Source: Pararge aegeria
Taxonomy: Eukaryota > Arthropoda > Insecta > Lepidoptera > Nymphalidae
DNA length: 64,000 nt
Assembly (NCBI RefSeq): GCF_905163445.1
Contig: NC_053204.1
Span: forward strand, 7,695,501 to 7,759,500
Reading direction: 5' to 3'
Made by a program: the position numbers and the translations under genes
Notes under the pieces: model-generated
What the model was told of the DNA's origin: nothing
Seen by the model: only the letters and a program-made list of their open reading frames with translations
The model's database searches: none
In this document: positions 58,141 to 64,000 of the stretch, piece by piece
Layout: each line of letters begins with the position of its first letter
How positions within the stretch are numbered: position 1 is the first letter of the stretch

Positions 58141-59129
58141 AGACCAAAAAACAGCTGGTTAGTGATATTTCTTCGAGTTGCTGACAATCTTCATCAGATA
58201 GGTAGATTACAAAGGATGTTTGAATTATTCGCATCATTTTGTAAAGTGTAATTTGATGGACGTTGATACACCTATAAAATCCGCCCCACTTCTGTGATAC
58301 GGGTGATGTAATGAAACAGGCGTGGTATGACAGTCGCAAAAATGTTATTGCCGTAATTTTTTAGGGCATCGTAAATCTACTGTTCACGCGCATTTCTTTT
58401 CGTCTTTTACTTTTTAACCCCTCGGAGCGAAAAGTAGGTTTTTTTAAGCTTTATTGTTTCCTATGTGTCAAATGTCACATTTTAAAGTAATAATTTTGCT
58501 TCCTATCGGTGTCTATGAAATGTTGCATCTAGAATCCTTGAGTGTAGCGAGGGTTTTAGGGGTGCCCGACAAATGCAGTACTATCCTTGCTTTGGATTTT
58601 TTTGCACCTTGCGAAACAATGAAATCAAGGTTATTATAATAAAAACGTGTTTGTTAACAGATGAACTGATTTGAACACGATTTTAAGCACATTTTGTGAA
58701 CTTAACGTCATCTGTTAAAGTAACTTTTCATACAAAATAATATAAATCATTCACTTCTTCAAATACAACCTTCGCTGTGGTCATGTTTTTTATTCATTCA
58801 AATCTGCAACAAGAAATCCCTAAGGTTTCCCTATCGGGCCGTATGGTGTGTACCAATCTAAGGATTGAACACATATACATATTCACTTGTTTAAACATCG
58901 CTTAAAAAATTATTACTTATCTTTGCAAATGAGTCTTATGTAATTTTATAATAGCATAAATGTATATCATAAATATCTATTATAGTATACATAAATATAT
59001 ATCCGTATTTTTGTAGTTAATATGTAAATGTAGTTTATATGTTAATATGTTAATATTAATATGTATGTTCATGTAAGTTTATTTTATATTTTGTAACATC
59101 CTTTATGCACCACCAACTTTTCACTATTT

Positions 59130-59275
59130 TATAGGTTTCGCACGCACAGGTTGCCTTTAAAAGATCACTTTTAGTGATAAGGCCGCCATTGAAACCTAGC
59201 ACTAAGTACTATTACTGTTTTCCTTGTGTATTTCCTATTGTGTTGTGTTGCAATAAAGTTTTTCTATTCTATTCT
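59130..59275 (+). mobile_element. LINE 3'UTR module
   Basis: CAGGTTGCCTTTAAAAGATC, AGTGATAAGGCCGCCATTG, GTGTTGCAATAAAGTTTTTC, TATTCTATTCTATT tail. The clearest copy of the module described at 2031-2175, with a repetitive tail. Confidence 0.6.
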
Positions 59276-60473
59276 ATTTCTGCACACTCCGAGAATTAAA
59301 CAGTAAGTACATAGTTTTATATGCAATCCAGGAATTTCTTTCACATGTAAATAACTCATTACAATAAAAAAAATAGGAACGATACGTACTTTCACGGGCA
59401 GCCGCGAACAAAAGCAAAAACAAATAATAGAGTGCGAGGCTTTTGAGGTGAAAAATGGAGACACTCGTGTGAAAAAGTGTGTCACGCCTACAAGAATAGT
59501 ACAAAGGGATTGTTGTATAAAAAGTTATATACGTAACAAAAGCAAACAATGTCTATTCAACAAGTTGATATCAGAAATTGTTGTGTAAAGATAAACGTAT
59601 GTAAAAGGTAAATGGTAGACATTGTTTACGTCAATAACATGTAACAATGATTTACATACACTGACGCTATACAATAAAAAAAAAACACAAAACATCGATG
59701 CCAGTTCATGAATGAATAAATGAATGTTATATTACCATTGTTTCTTTTGATATTTTTTAGTATAGAAAGTAGGTATATATATATACTTGTATACCACTAG
59801 TAGTAGTACATATTTCATCACGCTAATTTCATCCGTAAAACAGCATTGTTGCAATGCTTTTCTGGTTTCCGTAACATCTACGCCTCAGGTTTTCCACTTA
59901 CCATCAGGTGGGCCATCTGTTTCGTCCGTCAATTATTATTGCTAAAAAAAAACTAAACTTGACTTAAGCTTGAAATTTATCAACGCATTTTACTGGTATG
60001 GTGGCGATATTTAAACCTGCAAACTCTTATCAAACCATTTCAAAAACCTCATCTCCATGACGGCATAAACCCTATCTATTACTTTGCGAAAGTTTAATTG
60101 GCCATAGATAACTCTATCAGTTGTCTAGATCATTAAATTGTATTCGTAGGCACAGAATTAAGAACATACAGAACCCTCATTCAGCCATTATTGCATGCAG
60201 TGCATTGTGTCCAAACACAACACCCGCGAAATATTGCTAGCTCACAAACTTTTTCCATTTTCCTCATTTTATGGTAAACTTTTAAAAATCATTACTGTCA
60301 ACTTCTAAATGGCATAAAGCCGCTTGCTCGAGAAACACTACTAAAGTGGAATGGTTTTTGATGCTTCAACGTTTGCACACGGTTTCTGTATATTCTTAAT
60401 TCCACGTTCTTAGGTACTGGCAAACTCTTGCTGACCAAGTACTACAATACCTATATTGTAAACCAAATCTGCC

Positions 60474-60778
60474 TCGTTGGTTTAGTAGTGAGCATGTTCG
60501 ACTGCAGACCGCGAGGTCTTGGGTCGAACTAGTTTAATGTATTGGGTTTTCTATCAAGAAATTCTTAGAACCAGTCCAGAGTCTGTCAGAGAGCACATAA
60601 ATTTTCGGTCTTGCGCCTGATATAAGTAGAGTAGTAGATATAGTATATTTGAATCTACCGTCCCATCGGACAATAGGAGAAAAAAGTGAGTGTACACCCT
60701 TGTACACTATAATATCCCCCAAGTAGGTGAAAAATCTCTTTGAAGATAGACAAACGTGGCCGATATCGGTCAGGGAAA
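60474..60778 (+). mobile_element. tRNA-headed SINE (family D)
   Basis: CTGCCTCGTTGGTTTAGTAG, GACTGCAGACCGCGAGGTCT, TGGGTCGAACT (A and B boxes), then CAGTCCAGAGTCTGTCAGAG, GTCTTGCGCCTGATA, CCGTCCCATCGGACAATAGG, GTACACTATAATATCCC, GGCCGATATCGGTCAGGG. A widespread lepidopteran SINE; single full copy here. 61089-61280 may be a second, diverged copy (CTGCTTCGTTGGTATAGTGG). Confidence 0.65.
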
Positions 60779-60894
60779 CTTGTGTTTTTTTATCTACAAA
60801 AACAAATAAATAATTTACACGCGTAATTCACTCTTGCGAAAAGATTTTGGCGCAAAGTTAGGCAGAGAGCTAGTCAACAAATTCTCTGTAAATC

Positions 60895-61045
60895 ATCATC
60901 ATCTTGTCAACCCATTACCGGCCCACTACATTCCACGGGTTCCTACCCGTCCCACAATGAGAAGGGGTTTAGGCCGTAGTCCACCGCGATGGCCCAGTGT
61001 GGACTTCACACAATTTTGAGAACATTATGGAGAATCATCACCTCA
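60895..61045 (-). mobile_element. SINE-B 3' fragment
   Basis: ATCATCATCTTGTCAACCCA, TTACCGGCCCACTACATTCC, CACAATGAGAAGGGGTTTAG, GCCGTAGTCCACCGCGATGG, GAGAACATTATGGAGA. Confidence 0.65.
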
Positions 61046-61381
61046 CCTGGTAAAGCAAAAATTAAATTAAAAAAAAATTAAGTTATAAACTGCTTCGTTG
61101 GTATAGTGGTTCCGTCGTCAAACATGCGATCCACAGGAAATATAATATTTTAGGTACCGTTTTGTTTGTTGGAAGTTCTAAGTATGAGCCTGGAGTTACG
61201 AGTTTGGCGTCATCCATCTTTGAGTCTTGTTTCCCGGTAATTATCACTATTTTATGATAGCAATCGTTGAAGCCCATCACAACGTTTCGGAACAGAGTAG
61301 GTCATAGCACTCGATTTCTGTGCCGAACTTTTACTCACACACACTTTTATTCGAAATATTTATATGCATTTTAAATTTTTA

Positions 61382-61500
61382 CAACGTGTAACAGAATCAC
61401 GAAATAATATTGAAGGATGCATAAGTGTATTTCATAAGGAATCACCCTGTAAAAATATTAATTCAAAAGAAACATATATATTTTTCCATACAAACAAATT
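61382..61500. repeat. Uninterrupted paralog of 22647-23005
   Basis: CAACGTGTAACAGAATCACG, AAATAATATT, GGATGCATAAGTGTATTTCA, CCCTGTAAAAATATTAATTC, AAAAGAAACATATATA. It supplies the empty site for the insertion at 22723-22964. Confidence 0.7.
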
Positions 61501-61904
61501 AAAAACTTTGACAAGTGATTACTTATGACAGCCCTATTGAAGATAAAAGACCGACACGCGCATCGTACCTCCGCTACGCAATGCGTTCCTAATAAAGTGA
61601 CAGGAGTCACATGATGACTGTTTTCCTTGTGATGCATGTGATGTTAGAGCTGTAACCGATTTCTTCAGTAAAAACTACGGTAGTGGTGCACTCAAAAACT
61701 AGCATTTTCGGTTTCACACAAACAACAAACCCTATGAATTATTATTTCGGTTCTCATTTATACGTTATATATTTGACAATTAATTCTGTCAACCTAAGAC
61801 AGAAATCATGATAAATATAGAAATTTAAAATGCATACAAGAATTTAAAATCGTATATAATCCAAATATTCATAGAGCGCTTAAATTAATAGATATTGTAT
61901 AAAA

Positions 61905-62045
61905 AAATAAATAATAAATATACTACGACAAAGCACACATCGCCATCTAGCCCCAAAGTAAGCATAGCTTGTGTTATGGGTACTAAGATAGCTGATGGGT
62001 ATCTTTATGAATTAAATACTCGTAAATACTTATAATATACTGAAT
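61905..62045 (-). mobile_element. SINE-A copy 12, tail only
   Basis: ACTACGACAAAGCACACATC, GCCATCTAGCCCCAAAGTAA, GTGTTATGGGTACTAAGATA. The tRNA-like head is absent. Confidence 0.7.
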
Positions 62046-62671
62046 TTATATTGCTGTCGCCTTCTAGTTTTTTTTTTAACTGGCTCTTAGACTATAATGT
62101 GTTAATGTGATGGGCGACGAGCCATAAAGGCCGCCCGCTGCTTCAGTGGCGTAATGAAACGGGCGTGGTGTGATCGACGCAGCAATTGATTAACGTTATT
62201 GTCTCGAGGACATCGTCGATTGATTGACTCGCTCTTATACAATTGTTGAGTGGTGTTTGTGCCTTTACATCTTAATATGGTATCATCATCATCGACATCG
62301 TCTTCATCATTTTCAGGTGATAAGTATCCCAATGCTTGTCTCAGATCTCTACTCCCATAACAGAGAGATTTGCATGCATTGGGTAAAGAACACTGCTCAA
62401 GATGCAGGTTGCTTTAACGACTTAAAAGTGATCTTCAAAGCTCTGGTATTAAGAGTTTACCATAAAACCGAAATCCAACAGAAACCTGGACGTGGAGATT
62501 TGAAGTCGAACTAGACCAACTACCTGACCAACGTTGGCCTGGTGGGAAACTTCGGCAGCGGCTTGTTATCGTCCTAGCGAAAAATGCGTGCCACCAAGCT
62601 ATTAGAAGTTGCGAATACCTTGCGTTTTATTTTACAGTTATACTTGACGGATCAAGCAGATCGCATAAAAT

Positions 62672-63085
62672 AAAAAAAAAAAATCATTTATTTCGAGTAG
62701 GCCTAATATAAGCACTTTTGACTAAGTCTGTCTGTTTGTAGTGACTCTACCACCGGTTCGGAAGGCAGATTCTACCGAGAAGAAGCCGGCAAGAAACTCA
62801 GCAGTTGCTCTTTTCCAATATCAACAATTTACATTTTGCAGTTTAACATTCATTTTTCTATCTTGTGAGAGCTGAAAGCGGAGCCGGATGCTCCCAAGCA
62901 ACCTTGTCATTAAGAAATTCACCAATTGTATAATAACCGCTGTAATAAATGTGTTTTAACACATTCTTTAAACTTATTGGTAGGTCCAAAATTACCTTAG
63001 GAATCATATTATAAAAGCGTATACTCAATCCCACAAATGACTTCTGCACCGTTCGCAGACGATATGCAGATGACACTAATTTCTT
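62672..63085 (-). mobile_element. CR1/Jockey-like LINE 3' end with RT C-terminus
   Basis: Minus strand 63076-62858 reads RTVQKSFVGLSIRFYNMIPK, VILDLPISLKNVLKHIYYSG, YYTIGEFLNDKVAWEHPAPL, the RT C-terminus, followed by the CACCGGTTCGGAAGGC 3'UTR. Closely related to 8500-8790. 5'-truncated near 63085. Confidence 0.78.
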
Positions 63086-63364
63086 GTAAGTCGACTGTTT
63101 ATGTCCACTTTTTGTTTATAAAGACTAATATGTTGTCTTACAAATACTATATTGTTATAAATATATTGTGAAGCTACAGTAAGTATGCCTATTTCTTTAA
63201 ACTTCTCACGGAGGGATTCGCGTGATTTAAGTTTATATATTGACCATATCTGATGGTAAGTGGAAACCCTCGCCTATAAACAGAGCAATACTTAACAGGG
63301 CATGCAAGGAGCACGTCCATCAACATGCCGCCTTTGCGTCCATCAATTTGAGTGTTAAGCCTCA

Positions 63365-63655
63365 ATATTAAGGATTACTTAAACGATAAAAAAGCTTGGG
63401 TGTGAATTGCTCTAGCTTCATAGCTACATATAAATTAACTGTGAGATGGTGATAAAAAAAAATACCTGGCTTAGTTCGTTGTGGGCTTAGACCAGGGCGC
63501 CTTTGGAACCCTCGTAGCTTTAGGTTTAAGTTGGCGAACGAAGTTATCACCATCCCCTTGCGATTATGTAAACATATACCTATGTATGAACGCTTCATAA
63601 GTGCCTGTGATAGGCCTACATGAATAAAGAAATTTTGAATTTGAATTTGAATTTG
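63365..63655 (+). mobile_element. LINE 3' end
   Basis: Encodes the final KDYLNDKKAWV then stop (about 63371-63406), followed by the ACTGTGAGATGGTGAT, AACCCTCGTAGCTTTAGG, TAGGCCTACATGAATAAAG 3'UTR and a (TTGAAT)n tail. Same family as 1261-1870 but with a different tail repeat. Confidence 0.7.
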
Positions 63656-63840
63656 TATTTATGCGTGTAATAACACCGGCAACCACACCCTTCACACCGA
63701 AACACAGCATTGCAACAATGCTGCTAAGCGACAGAAATAAGCCTGACGTTAATACTTCCCCGGACGAGCTCTGTCACACAAAGCTCTGCCACTAATATAT
63801 ACGAGTGTGAGATTATCTACCTACCTACGTCTACCCATTC

Positions 63841-64000
63841 GATCAAAGTCAAAGTCAAAGTCAAAAATATCTTTATTCAAGTAGGCCCATAGGTGGCACT
63901 TTTGATGCGTACATAAGAATTACACGATAGTGAGATGATGGCGATAACCACATTCGTAAACTTAAAACTAAAGCTACGAGGGTTCCAAACGCGTCCTGGT
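63841..64000 (-). mobile_element. LINE 3' end, near-identical to 1261-1430, cut by the window edge
   Basis: AAAGTC repeats, then ATATCTTTATTCAAGTAGGC, CCATAGGTGGCACTTTTGAT and so on to the edge. Over about 150 bases I see one difference (ACGATAG here, ACGGTAG at 1350) from the copy at the other end of the window. Confidence 0.82.

Larger units (their letters stand above)
47991..64000. other. Intergenic region downstream of SPR
   Basis: No host gene recognised in 16 kb. Listed repeats cover about half. The stretches 47990-48535, 50060-50440, 50880-51325, 52630-53320, 54945-56180, 58740-59120, 59290-59820, 61510-61900 and 62240-62520 hold only short ORFs without recognisable motifs. 58140-58360 and 62105-62235 share a segment (around GTAATGAAACRGGCGTGGT) and may be remnants of one element. 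Confidence 0.6.

Overview
The window is eukaryotic nuclear DNA from a lepidopteran, most likely a butterfly. The evidence is a split G-protein-coupled receptor gene with canonical GT-AG introns, an AT-rich background, and a dense load of lepidopteran-type repeats: tRNA-derived SINEs, RTE, R1 and CR1/Jockey-like LINE tails, mariner, Helitron-like and hAT MITEs. A nymphalid (perhaps satyrine) source is my impression from the repeat families and was not tested.

The one host gene I can support is the sex peptide receptor (SPR), the receptor for myoinhibitory peptides (MIP, allatostatin-B), on the + strand. Five coding exons lie at 3248-3492, 6756-6993, 25828-25928, 46300-46438 and 46973-47518. 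They join in frame to 1269 nt, a 422-residue class A receptor ending in -NETVL. Intron phases are 2, 0, 2, 0. An in-frame stop just upstream fixes the start codon. That stop also closes a 7-codon upstream ORF in strong Kozak context. A likely 5'UTR splice acceptor ends at 3065, so at least one non-coding exon should lie further 5', perhaps outside the window.

Region by region: 1-3065 is upstream repeat-rich DNA (Helitron-like tandem pair, foldback element, LINE 3' end, SINE). Intron 1 (3.3 kb) holds RTE fragments, a SINE and a Helitron-like element ending 41 bp before exon 2. Intron 2 (18.8 kb) holds mariner, several LINE remnants, a three-level transposon nest and a roughly 400-bp satellite array carrying a SINE. 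Intron 3 (20.4 kb) holds a roughly 215-bp satellite, R1/RTE insertions with clear target-site duplications, hAT MITEs, and a 44-bp minisatellite that stops about 50 bp before exon 4. Intron 4 is short (534 bp). The region 47519-64000 is the 3'UTR followed by repeat-laden intergenic DNA with no gene that I recognise.

I found no new multi-gene system. The notable points are: the 44-bp array of branch-point-like motifs abutting the exon 4 acceptor; an unusual number of long, almost loopless hairpins, one of which can be read as a template-switch event inside a SINE; several nested insertions whose empty sites are preserved in paralogous copies; and SINE/Helitron insertions very close to SPR splice sites.
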